The position numbers and the translations under genes are program-made. A stretch of 64,000 nucleotides of DNA, taken from contig NZ_CP072597.1 of the NCBI RefSeq assembly GCF_018847975.1, positions 5,123,001 to 5,187,000 on the forward strand, in the 5' to 3' direction. The notes below the pieces were generated by a model that was not told the DNA's origin, did no database searches, and saw only the letters and a list, made by a program, of their open reading frames with translations. Shown piece after piece: positions 43,208-51,623 of the stretch (the stretch's first letter is position 1; every line of letters begins with the position of its first letter). Origin of the DNA: Lysobacter sp. K5869 (GTDB taxonomy: Bacteria; Pseudomonadota; Gammaproteobacteria; Xanthomonadales; Xanthomonadaceae).

Positions 43208-44638
43208 ATGACCGCATACGAGCCCCCCTATTCCCATGTCGGCGAAGCGTCGGCGCCGACGCTGGAGTCGCCGGACGAAGAGGTCGGGCCCTTGTCGCAG
43301 TTCCGCCACGGCGCCCAGGACCGGCGCCTGCTGGAGCTCGCCCGGCTCGACGCCGGGCTGGCCGCCAACGCCGACTTCGACGACAAGCCCTGGGGGCTGC
43401 TGTACCGCGCCCTGGTCGATTCGATCGGGCTGTCGCCGGACGACTTCCAGCTCTCCTACCCCGCCACGCCCTGGGACTGGCCCTGCCCGCAGGAAGGTTT
43501 CATCCACGCCGCCCAGTACGACTTCTGCGCCACGGCGCCGCAGTGGAGCGCGATCGGCGCCTACGTCTCCAGCGGCGACACCGTGCACCAGGGCTATCAG
43601 CAGTTCCTCAACGTCGCCCTGGCCCAGACCGACTACCGCACCCTGCGCCAGCACCTCAACGACGCCGACGACGCGCTGACCACGGCCACCAACCAGTACA
43701 CCCTGGCCACCACCTCGGCCGCCTCGGCCTACGCCGCCCAGGTCGAGGACAACCAGCCCAGCTTCACCCACTGGCTCGGCGGCGCGCGCGGGCGCAGCTA
43801 CCAAGGCCGCATCGTCGCCGCGCAGGTGGCGATGAATCAGGCCCAGGCGCATTACGCCGCGCTGGTCGCGCAGTGCCAGTCGCCGGAACTCGGCCACGCC
43901 CAGCGCCGCTGCGGCGACGAGCGTTTCCACGTGCGCCTGTCCGATCTCAACCTGATCCGCATGCCGAAGGTGCCGGACTGGCGCTTGGCCCAGAGCAGCG
44001 ACGACTGGGTCGCGCAGGTCGAAGCCGGACGCGGCCCGGCCGGGGTCACGCTCGGTTTCAGCAACCGCGAGGCGCCTTACGACTTCGCCCAGACCTGGGC
44101 CGGCCGCCGCGGCCGCATCCGCCAGTTGTTCTGGCAGGCGCGCATCAACGGCCGCTGGGAGCGCATCGACGAATTCGAGTTCGACAACAAGCTGGAGCTG
44201 TCGCTGGACTTCCAGGCGGTGGACACCATCGCGATCCGTCCGGGCGAATGGTTCGACGGCGAGTTCGCGCGCTCGATGATCGACGGACCGTTCATGCCCG
44301 GCTACAGCGCCTTCGGCGGCGACACCGTGGAAACCCGCGGCCAGCCGGTGTTCGGCGAGCGCGGCTTCTTCGGGTTGGTGAAGAGCGGTTTGTGCGTGGG
44401 CTACCGGCCCTCGTTCGCGATCCGCACCAACACCTCGACCTTCCGCCGCTTCGCCGATCCGTTCAAGGCCGCCACCGCGCTGCGGATCGGGCCGTTCGTG
44501 TTCGAAGCCGACGGCGGCAGCGTCGCGGCCGGCTGGAAGGCCGACGCGGCGACCCAAACCTTCACCGGCGCCAGCACCTCGCGCAGCCCGCTGATCCTCG
44601 GCGCGACCGTGGCGGAGTTGCCGAACGCCGGCGGCTGA
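43208..44638 (+). CDS. Hypothetical 476-residue protein
   Basis: A 476-residue protein with no signal peptide or transmembrane segment. The N-terminal third includes WDWPCPQEGFIHAAQYDFC. A helical, Ala/Gln-rich segment at about 135-230 is likely coiled-coil. The C-terminal half is beta-rich (LFWQARINGRWERIDEFEFD, AIRPGEWFDGEF, GFFGLVKSGLCVGYRP). GGCAGGAG is 6 bp before the ATG. Family and function are not recognised. The promoter shares an element with the divergent RNase-like gene, so a common regulon is inferred. Confidence 0.75.
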   Translation: MTAYEPPYSHVGEASAPTLESPDEEVGPLSQFRHGAQDRRLLELARLDAGLAANADFDDKPWGLLYRALVDSIGLSPDDFQLSYPATPWDWPCPQEGFIHAAQYDFCATAPQWSAIGAYVSSGDTVHQGYQQFLNVALAQTDYRTLRQHLNDADDALTTATNQYTLATTSAASAYAAQVEDNQPSFTHWLGGARGRSYQGRIVAAQVAMNQAQAHYAALVAQCQSPELGHAQRRCGDERFHVRLSDLNLIRMPKVPDWRLAQSSDDWVAQVEAGRGPAGVTLGFSNREAPYDFAQTWAGRRGRIRQLFWQARINGRWERIDEFEFDNKLELSLDFQAVDTIAIRPGEWFDGEFARSMIDGPFMPGYSAFGGDTVETRGQPVFGERGFFGLVKSGLCVGYRPSFAIRTNTSTFRRFADPFKAATALRIGPFVFEADGGSVAAGWKADAATQTFTGASTSRSPLILGATVAELPNAGG

Positions 44639-44657
44639 AGCGCGCTACCGAACAAAA

Positions 44658-44682
44658 CCGCCGGCGCGCGCAGCGCCGGCGG
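44658..44682 (-). terminator. Hairpin with T-run on the minus strand
   Basis: CCGCCGGCGC - GCGCA - GCGCCGGCGG. On the minus strand it is followed by GGTTTTGTTCGG. It could end the leftward kinase operon (whose last stop is at 45068) and also forms a stem just past the 44638 stop. Confidence 0.6.
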
Positions 44683-45067
44683 CAGCAGCAAGCATCGGCT
44701 CGCCGCGGCAGCGACCCCAGCGCGGTCGCGGCACAGCATCCGCGGGGATCGTCCAGCGACGGCGATCCCCGTCCGGGCCGATGGGGAACCGGCTTGCAGG
44801 AGCCGGTTCCGGCAATCCGGCCGGTGCGCGTCCGTCAGGGGGCGGGCGCGCACCGGCCGGAGCTTGCACATCCGTGCGGTGCGAGGCGTTGGCGATGCGC
44901 GTGAATCGACGGCGGACGGCGAGGCTCGATGAGCGCCGATCCGTATGCAGCGATCTGTGCGATCGCTCTCGCGCAACGAAGCACGCCGAACCGTCGGGCG
45001 CAAGATCGTCAAGGGAATCGCAGCGCGGCATCGGACCCAGCGCGCCGTCGGCCGCCGCATCGCCTGC
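44683..45067. other. Intergenic region between convergent units
   Basis: About 385 bp. It contains an imperfect GGAACCGGCTTGCAGGAGCC..GGTTCC-type stem near 44786-44810. No ORF with coding character or recognisable RNA was found. Confidence 0.4.
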
Positions 45068-45415
45068 TCAACGCAACTGCGTCACCACGGTCACCAGCCA
45101 AATCACCGCCGCCACGCCGGCCATCACGCCCGCGTCCAGATCGCGTTCGCGCCACGCGCGCCAGCCGACCACGGCCAGACACGGCACGCCGGCGGCGACC
45201 ATGCCCGCGCCGAACCAACGCGCGCCGGGTTCGCGCTGGCCCGAACCGAGCAGGAAACCCAGCACGTCCATCGCCCACATCGGCAGCGAAAACAGCCACG
45301 CGGTGACCGGCGCCAACACCAGGATGGTGAAGAACACCATCACCAGGATCTTGATCCCGGCGAAGCGCGTGGGCACGCGCATGTTCCAGCGGTGGGTCGG
45401 CGGACGCCAGCTCAT
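45068..45415 (-). CDS. Small membrane protein of the kinase operon
   Basis: A 115-residue protein with three hydrophobic segments (about 22-46, 68-86 and 94-113). Its ATG overlaps the kinase stop (ATGA at 45412-45415), so it is translated with the kinase. The N-terminal PPTHRWNMRVPTRFAGIKIL precedes the first helix. Family not recognised. It is probably an accessory membrane component of the VWA-PP2C-kinase module. Confidence 0.7.
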   Translation of the reverse strand: MSWRPPTHRWNMRVPTRFAGIKILVMVFFTILVLAPVTAWLFSLPMWAMDVLGFLLGSGQREPGARWFGAGMVAAGVPCLAVVGWRAWRERDLDAGVMAGVAAVIWLVTVVTQLR

Positions 45416-46914
45416 GAGCGCGCCAGCCTGCGCGGGATCGCGACCAAAAACACGTAGCAGGCGATCGCGAAGCCCATGCCGAGAAAGGTCAGCAGGATCG
45501 AATTGGTCCAGCGGTCCAGCGGCGTCGCCGCGGCCGCGCGCAGGCTTTCGTAATAGCCCTGCACGAATTTCATCAACCAGCCGAACGCCAGCGGCGCGGC
45601 GAGCGCGCCCAGCGCGCGCAGGCGTCCGGGCAAGCGCGCGCGCCAGCCGCTGCGCGGCGGCGCCGGCGCGACCGGAGCGCTTTGCGGCGGCGCGTAATAC
45701 GGATTCCACTGCAACGGCGGCGGCCGCGCCAAGCGTTGCCGCGGCTGCGCGGTCGGCGCCGGCGCCGGCGGTGCGGTGCGCGCGGTCCACCACCAACGCT
45801 GCGGCTGCGCTTGCGCCGGCGCGCGCGCGGCGGCGGCGCGCGGCGACGGCGGCGGGCGCGAGGCGGCCTTGCGCGCGGTGGCGTTGAGCAGATCGTGGCG
45901 CACGCAGGCCGCGCAGGGTTCGCCGTTGTAGTGCTGATGTTCGCGGTTCTTCGCGCAGATCACGATCAGCCCGCGCGACGGCTGCGCGTAGGCGCGCAAG
46001 GTCTCGCTCCACTCCGACGAACTCGGCCGCTTGCCCGCGTCCTCGCCGAAAGCGCGGTCGAACAGATCGCGCAGGCCGCGCGGCATCAGCGCGTGGCCGC
46101 TGACCGGATTGGGCGCCATCATCGGATTGCCGCGCTGCGAATACGCGTAGCAGCGTTCGCGGATGCGCCCCGGCACGTCGGTCGGCACCCGGTCGTAGGC
46201 GGGCCGGCCGCTGTAGGGATGGATACCGAAGTTGAGCAATTGGAAGATCACCACCGCCAAGGCGAAGCGGTCCTGGGTTTCCTCGCCGGCTTCGTCGAGC
46301 GCGCGGACCTGATACTCCGGCGCCAGATAGTCGGGGGTGAACTGCGGCGCGTGGAAACGCCGGCCGCGGCCCTGGATGCTGAAGCCGTCGCAGTCGAGCA
46401 GCGCGATGTACAGCGAGGCGCGGTAGAAACGCAGGTTCACCGGCTTGAGATCGACCACGTAATGGTGTTGCGCGTGCAGCGCCGCCAGCACCGAGGCCAG
46501 ATTCGCCGCCAGCGTGACCTTGTGGCCGAGACCGACCGGCAGGCCCGCCGCGCGCGCTTGCCGCTCCTGCAGGATCTGCTCGACCTCGTTGGTGGACTGC
46601 ACGTCCAGCGCCGGCATGGTGAAGCCGACGAAGCGGCCCTGCGCGTCGCGCACGGTCGCATCCGGCCAGGCGATCTGCACGTAGCGCTTGCCCGCCTCGT
46701 ACTGGTCGGGCAGCTTCGGGCGCAGCTGCAGCATCGCCTCGATGCGGTCGGTGTAGCTCGGCGGATCGACCCGCGCGTGGTAGATCTTGGCCACGCTGTG
46801 CGGATCGTCGGCGAGCAGGTACACGCTGCCCGCGCCGCCGCTCTTGATCAGCGGACCCAGGCGCGAACGGCGCGAGCCGATCACGATGGCGCTGCCGGTG
46901 GTGAGGCTGCTCAT
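45412..46914 (-). CDS. Protein kinase with membrane C-terminus (TerY-P type)
   Basis: A 500-residue protein whose residues 20-300 form a eukaryotic-like kinase: glycine loop SGGAGSVY (25-32), VAK Lys43, catalytic loop VVDLKPVN with Asp155, and metal-binding DCDGF (Asp176). A short Cys-containing NGEPCAACVRHD follows, then a long Pro/Ala/Gln linker (about 355-415) and two transmembrane helices near the C-terminus. The HRD motif reads VVD, as in kinases of VWA-PP2C-kinase triads. Such triads are known from TerY-P loci linked to stress and tellurite islands. It should phosphorylate partners encoded beside it. Confidence 0.88.
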   Translation of the reverse strand: MSSLTTGSAIVIGSRRSRLGPLIKSGGAGSVYLLADDPHSVAKIYHARVDPPSYTDRIEAMLQLRPKLPDQYEAGKRYVQIAWPDATVRDAQGRFVGFTMPALDVQSTNEVEQILQERQARAAGLPVGLGHKVTLAANLASVLAALHAQHHYVVDLKPVNLRFYRASLYIALLDCDGFSIQGRGRRFHAPQFTPDYLAPEYQVRALDEAGEETQDRFALAVVIFQLLNFGIHPYSGRPAYDRVPTDVPGRIRERCYAYSQRGNPMMAPNPVSGHALMPRGLRDLFDRAFGEDAGKRPSSSEWSETLRAYAQPSRGLIVICAKNREHQHYNGEPCAACVRHDLLNATARKAASRPPPSPRAAAARAPAQAQPQRWWWTARTAPPAPAPTAQPRQRLARPPPLQWNPYYAPPQSAPVAPAPPRSGWRARLPGRLRALGALAAPLAFGWLMKFVQGYYESLRAAAATPLDRWTNSILLTFLGMGFAIACYVFLVAIPRRLARS

Positions 46915-46925
46915 CGCCGGCGTTC

Positions 46926-47684
46926 TCAGACCCGCAGCGCGATCAGCAAGGTCTTGTCGTCGGAGGTGATGCCGTGCGTGCGCGGATCGGCCAAGGTGCC
47001 GTGCAGCGCGCGGCTGCCCTCGGCCTCGTCCACCGACGCCAGATAGCGCGACACCGGATCGATGAACGGCGCGTACAACTCGGCGTTGCCGCGCGCCATC
47101 GCGAACGGCATCGCGCCGTCGGACATCAGCGCCAACCGCGCGGTCGGCGCCGGCACGGGCAGCACCCGCAACTGCTCGCGCCAGCTTTCGCCGGTGACGA
47201 AATAGGTTTCGTTGGCGTACTCGCCGTTGGCCGGCAGCGACACCACCGCGTCCTCGTCGTCGCTCGCGGCCTCGGCCACGCCGATGCCGTCGCCGATGTG
47301 CAGGAACCAGCCGCGCCGCGCGTCGCCGGCATAGCCGACCACGGTGGCGGCGTAGTCGCCCAGCGCGCGCCCGTCGGCCTGCGCGCGTTCGACCACGCCC
47401 TCGCGCGCCTGCGCCACCGCCTCGACGGCGGCCGCGAAGAAGGTCTCGCGCGGCGCGTCGAGCAATTCCGGTTCGCGCCCCAGGCGTTCGCCGAGCGCGC
47501 GCGCCAACGCATCGGCGATCAGCCGCGCGCCGATGTCGCTGTGCGCGGCCGAACCCGCGCCGTCGCAGACCACCGCGGCCAGGACATCGCCGCTGACATG
47601 GAACGCGCACGCGTCCTGACAGGGAATGCCTTTGTCCAGGTGCGAGCTGCCCACCGCCGAAGCGGCATAGATCCGCCAGCCCAT
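46926..47684 (-). CDS. PP2C-family protein phosphatase
   Basis: The 252-residue Mg/Mn-dependent Ser/Thr phosphatase shows SSHLDKGIPCQDA, the metal-binding VVCDGAGSAAHSDIG (Asp41), GDYAATVVGY, LALMSDGA and the terminal ITSDDKTLLIAL. It likely removes phosphate from substrates of the kinase encoded 11 bp downstream. It starts 11 bp after the VWA gene stop. Confidence 0.9.
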   Translation of the reverse strand: MGWRIYAASAVGSSHLDKGIPCQDACAFHVSGDVLAAVVCDGAGSAAHSDIGARLIADALARALGERLGREPELLDAPRETFFAAAVEAVAQAREGVVERAQADGRALGDYAATVVGYAGDARRGWFLHIGDGIGVAEAASDDEDAVVSLPANGEYANETYFVTGESWREQLRVLPVPAPTARLALMSDGAMPFAMARGNAELYAPFIDPVSRYLASVDEAEGSRALHGTLADPRTHGITSDDKTLLIALRV

Positions 47685-47695
47685 GCGCGCCCCGC

Positions 47696-48376
47696 TCAGG
47701 TCGGAACCGAGGACCAGGTGTCGGTCGCCGGCAGCTGCGCCGCGCCGCCCGGACGCGACTGCGAGACCACCTGCATGCTCGCGCTGAGCCACAGGAACAG
47801 CTCGCGGAACTGCAGACCCTGCAGACGCTTGACCCCGCCGGGGCCCTTGCTGCTGAACTGGCTCATGATGCGTTCGTCGCCCTGCCCGACCGCGATCGGG
47901 AAGATCGCCACCTTGTTGGCGGTTTCCGCGTCGCGCGCGCGCTGCGCCGAGGCTTCCCAGGCGTCGGTCGGCGCGCCGTCGGACATCAGGAACAGCCACG
48001 GGCGGGTGTACGCCACGCCGGCGGCCTTGAAGCGCTGCTTCTCGTTTTCGATCTCGGCCAGGGCCAGATCGATCGCGCGGCCGGTCGGGGTGGTGCCCGC
48101 GGCTTCCAGCGCCGGCGCGTCGAAATCCATCGCGTCGCACCATTCGCCGGCGAGCTCGGCCTGATCGAAGCCGCCGTAGCGCACCACCAGCACGCGCACG
48201 CGCTTGGCCGCGATCACGTCGCTCTTGAGCTCTTCCTCCAGCAGCTTCAAACCCTGATTCAGCTGGTCCATCGGCGCGCCGGTCATGCTGCCGGAGCAGT
48301 CCAACACCAGCACCAGCGGGGTGCGCTGCTCGGTGTTGTCGACCAGGGCGACATCGGGGATGGCGGGTTGATTCAT
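47696..48376 (-). CDS. VWA-domain protein (TerY-like)
   Basis: A 226-residue single VWA domain with an intact MIDAS: DCSGSM (Asp26, Ser28, Ser30), the Thr of GTTPTGRA and the Asp of MSDGAPTD. TerY-like VWA proteins form a conserved triad with a PP2C phosphatase and a protein kinase, as here. It is cytosolic by sequence. It heads the leftward four-gene operon. AAGG lies 9 bp before the ATG. Confidence 0.9.
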   Translation of the reverse strand: MNQPAIPDVALVDNTEQRTPLVLVLDCSGSMTGAPMDQLNQGLKLLEEELKSDVIAAKRVRVLVVRYGGFDQAELAGEWCDAMDFDAPALEAAGTTPTGRAIDLALAEIENEKQRFKAAGVAYTRPWLFLMSDGAPTDAWEASAQRARDAETANKVAIFPIAVGQGDERIMSQFSSKGPGGVKRLQGLQFRELFLWLSASMQVVSQSRPGGAAQLPATDTWSSVPT

Positions 48377-48571
48377 GACATTCCCTTGCGTTGACTGAAC
48401 CGGGAGTATAGCCAGCGCGGGCCGGAGGGGGCCATCGCGCACGTTCGCGGCGCGAACGCCCGCACAGGTCGGCGGCGCGGTCCGCGAACCGTCACCGCAC
48501 TGCCATACGCCCGCAGCAGGCTGCCGGAGCGGTTCTGCCACCGCATCCCCCAGCATCTCGCCCGGATCGCC

Positions 48572-50659
48572 ATGACCGACCAACACGACACCTCGCGCCG
48601 CGGCTTCCTGCGCGGCGCCGCCGGCGCGACCGCCGCCGGCCTCGCCCTGAACCTGTTCCCGCCCTCGATCCAAAAAGCGCTGGCCATCCCCGCCGCGCGC
48701 GTCACCGGCACCCTGCACGACGTCCAGCACGTGGTGATCCTGATGCAGGAAAACCGCTCGTTCGACCATTACTTCGGCGCGATGCGCGGCGTGCGCGGCT
48801 TCGGCGACCGCTTCCCGGTACCGCTGCCCAGCGGCCACCCCGTGTGGCGCCAGACCGACGCCAAGGGCCGCGAAATCCAGCCCTGGCACATCGACACCCA
48901 GACCACCAGCGCGCAGCGCATCGGCGGCACCCCGCACACCTGGCCCGACGCGCAAGCGGCCTGGAACAACGGCAAGATGGACCAGTGGCTGCCGGCCAAG
49001 ACCGAGCGCTCGATGGGCCATTACGTCGAAGCCGACATCCCGTTCCAGTACGCGCTCGCCAACGCGTTCACCCTGTGCGACGCCTACCACTGCTCGCAGC
49101 TCACCGGCACCAATCCCAATCGCCTGTTCCTGTGGACCGGCAGCAACAACCCCGCCGCCGACCGCGGCGGCCCGGCCATCGTCAACACCTTCGACGATTC
49201 CGGCCCGGCCGGCGAAGGCTATTTCTGGACCACCTACCCCGAGCGCCTGGAGCGCGCGGGCGTGAGCTGGAAGCTGTACCAGGACATGGACGACAACTTC
49301 TCCGACAACCCGCTGGAAGGCTTCCGCCAGTTCCGCGCGGCGACGCCGGGTTCGGCGTTGGCCGAGAAAGCGCTGAAAACCTGGACGCTGGAAGACCTCG
49401 CCAACGACGTGCGCAGCGGCAAGCTGCCGCAGGTGTCGTGGCTGGTCGCGCCGGCCAAATACTCCGAGCATCCCGGCCCGTCGGCGCCGATCTGGGGCGC
49501 GGACTACACCGCGCGCGTGCTCGACGCGCTCACCGCCGATCCCGAGGTTTGGGCGCGCACGGTGCTGATCGTCAATTTCGACGAGAACGACGGCTTCTTC
49601 GATCACGTGCCGCCGCCGGCGCCGCCGTCGCTGGACGCGCAGCGCAAGCAGATCGGCGGCTCCACGGTCGATCTGCGCGGCGAACACCACTTCGCCCGCA
49701 CCGGCCCGTCGCACGGCACCTCCGCGGATCCGGCGATCTATTACGATCGGCCCTACGGCCTCGGCCCGCGCGTGCCGATGTACGTGATCTCGCCGTGGAG
49801 CCGCGGCGGCTGGATCGACTCGCAGGTGTTCGACCACACCTCGGTGATCCGCTTCCTGGAAAAGCGCTTCGGCGTGATCGAACCGAACATCAGCCCGTGG
49901 CGGCGCGCGGTGTGCGGCGACCTCACCAGCGCGTTCAATTTCGAGAACCCGAACCACGAGCCGATCCCGACCCTGCCCTACACCGGCGACGCCGACCGCA
50001 TCGTCGCCGAGCAAAGCAAGCTGCCCGCGCCCAAGCCGCCGGCGCAGCCGAGCGCGGCGCGCCAGGAACGCGGCATCAAGCCCTCGCGCGCGCTGCCCTA
50101 CGACCTGCACGTGGGCGAACGCTTCGACCGCGACGCGCGCTCGCTGCGGCTGAACTTCGGCAACAGCGGCCGCGCCGCGGCGGTGCTCCACGTCTACGAC
50201 TTGCTCGACCCCGACGCGGTCCCGCGCCGCTACACGGTCGAAGCCGGCCGCTCGCTCAACGGCGACTGGGCCCTGCGCAGCGGCGCCCGCGCCTACGCGC
50301 TGCAAGTGTTCGGCCCGAACGGCTTCTTCCGCGAATTCCGCGGCTCGCCGCACGGCGCCAACCCCAGCGCGACCACGATCCCCGACCTGCGCGTGCGCCA
50401 TCGCAAGCTCGTGCTCGCGCTGCGCAACCCCGGCCGCAAACCGCTGCGGCTGGAACTGACCGATCAGTACGGCTTGTACGAACCGCGCCTGGAGCGCCTG
50501 GGCGCAAGCTCGCTGCGCTACCGCCCGATCCGCCTGGACGAAAGCGGCCAGTGGTACGACTTCGTGCTGACCGACGCGAACGATCCGGAGTACTACCGCC
50601 GCATCGCGGGTCGCGTGGAGACCGGGGCGCATGGCATCACCGATCCGGGCTTGATCTGA
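48572..50659 (+). CDS. Tat-exported phosphocholine-type phospholipase C
   Basis: The 695-residue member of the PlcH/PlcN family starts with a twin-arginine signal (SRRGFLRG, residues 8-15). The catalytic phosphoesterase domain follows: HVVILMQENRSFDHYFGAMR, LTGTNPNRLFLWTG, VNFDENDGFFDHVPPP and EHHFARTGPSHGT. Two small C-terminal beta domains lie at about 510-690. It cleaves phosphatidylcholine or sphingomyelin head groups outside the cytoplasm, a trait of predatory or lytic bacteria. It is divergent from the VWA operon, with 195 bp between. Confidence 0.93.
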   Translation: MTDQHDTSRRGFLRGAAGATAAGLALNLFPPSIQKALAIPAARVTGTLHDVQHVVILMQENRSFDHYFGAMRGVRGFGDRFPVPLPSGHPVWRQTDAKGREIQPWHIDTQTTSAQRIGGTPHTWPDAQAAWNNGKMDQWLPAKTERSMGHYVEADIPFQYALANAFTLCDAYHCSQLTGTNPNRLFLWTGSNNPAADRGGPAIVNTFDDSGPAGEGYFWTTYPERLERAGVSWKLYQDMDDNFSDNPLEGFRQFRAATPGSALAEKALKTWTLEDLANDVRSGKLPQVSWLVAPAKYSEHPGPSAPIWGADYTARVLDALTADPEVWARTVLIVNFDENDGFFDHVPPPAPPSLDAQRKQIGGSTVDLRGEHHFARTGPSHGTSADPAIYYDRPYGLGPRVPMYVISPWSRGGWIDSQVFDHTSVIRFLEKRFGVIEPNISPWRRAVCGDLTSAFNFENPNHEPIPTLPYTGDADRIVAEQSKLPAPKPPAQPSAARQERGIKPSRALPYDLHVGERFDRDARSLRLNFGNSGRAAAVLHVYDLLDPDAVPRRYTVEAGRSLNGDWALRSGARAYALQVFGPNGFFREFRGSPHGANPSATTIPDLRVRHRKLVLALRNPGRKPLRLELTDQYGLYEPRLERLGASSLRYRPIRLDESGQWYDFVLTDANDPEYYRRIAGRVETGAHGITDPGLI

Positions 50660-50726
50660 GGCCATAGCGCGGTCGCGCACCGGGACGGCCGCTGCCTCCC
50701 GGAACGACCGCAATGCGGCGCCCGCT

Positions 50727-51200
50727 TCAGGCTTCGGCCTGGAGCGGCTGGCAGCAGGACGCGTCGAACCCCGCGGCGATGTCTGCGCACGCCGACGACG
50801 CGGTCCGGCACCCGAACAATTCCCGCGCGAGCAATCGCGCCGTGGCCAGATTGGTCGCATACGGGACCTCGCACACATCGCACAGGCGCAGCAACGCCAA
50901 GATGTCGGCTTCGTGCGGCTGCGCGGTCATCGCATCGCGCAGGAAGAACACCGCCGAGATTCCGCCGGCCACGATCCGAGCGCCGATCTGCACATCGCCG
51001 CCGGCCGGCCCCGCCTTCACCGCGACGGCCTCCAACCCCAGCCGCTGGCGCAACACCCGCGCCGTCGCCTCGGTCGCCACCACCTCGCACCCGGACAGAT
51101 ACTCCAGGTGGCAGCGGGCGAACTCGATCAAGTCGCCCTTCTTCGAGTCGTGCGCTATCAACGCCACGCACGCACGCGGATGCATCCGCTCTTCGCTCAT
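50727..51200 (-). CDS. mgsA: Divergent methylglyoxal synthase
   Basis: A 157-residue protein of the MGS-like fold: IAHDSKKGDLIEFA, the catalytic-Asp loop AGPAGGDVQIGA, and AQPHEADILALLRL holding the active-site His. MgsA converts dihydroxyacetone phosphate to methylglyoxal and phosphate. The phosphate-binding loop, ATGTTG in classical enzymes, reads ATEATA here, and the usual FFWDP is FFLRD. Activity or substrate may therefore differ. The C-terminal part is unusually Cys-rich (CRTASSAC, CC). Confidence 0.75.
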   Translation of the reverse strand: MSEERMHPRACVALIAHDSKKGDLIEFARCHLEYLSGCEVVATEATARVLRQRLGLEAVAVKAGPAGGDVQIGARIVAGGISAVFFLRDAMTAQPHEADILALLRLCDVCEVPYATNLATARLLARELFGCRTASSACADIAAGFDASCCQPLQAEA

Positions 51201-51623
51201 AACTCCTCATCGGCTCGCATCGAGACAGCGACGGTGCAGGCGATTGTTCGCGGCGCGCGTCGCTTCGGGATGAAGATCGAATGCCGCACGACGCCGGTCG
51301 CCGAGCCCGATCCGCGCGCGGCGAGCGCGAATCTCACTCTCGCTCCCGAGGGCTTAACGCGCGCCTCTCAAAGCGGCGCCCTTTCCGACGATCCGGACGA
51401 AGAACGCACATCGCGGGCGATGCTTATTGTTTCTGCTCATAAGCAGCGATGTATGGCGACGGTCACCATCCTCAAAACCACGATCGATAAGTTCCTCGAA
51501 GCCGGGACGAGACGAAGCGCAACGCCCATCGCTGCGCGGCGACGCTCTTCGCCCCCGCACTATTCTCCCACCGGACGACACGCGGCCGCACCGATCGCGG
51601 CGACATCCCAACCGGAGCGCGCC
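51201..51623. other. Intergenic region before the ThDP enzyme gene
   Basis: About 420 bp with lower GC than the neighbours. It has a small CTGCT-CATA-AGCAG hairpin at 51434-51447 and a likely ribosome site GGAG just before 51624. An open frame continues upstream of 51624 but has no homology or coding bias. Probably a promoter or leader. Confidence 0.4.

Noticed and set aside
44401..45060. 219-codon minus-strand frame after the 476-residue gene
   Set aside because: It runs through the end of the 43208 gene and a hairpin, has no domain and shows non-coding composition.
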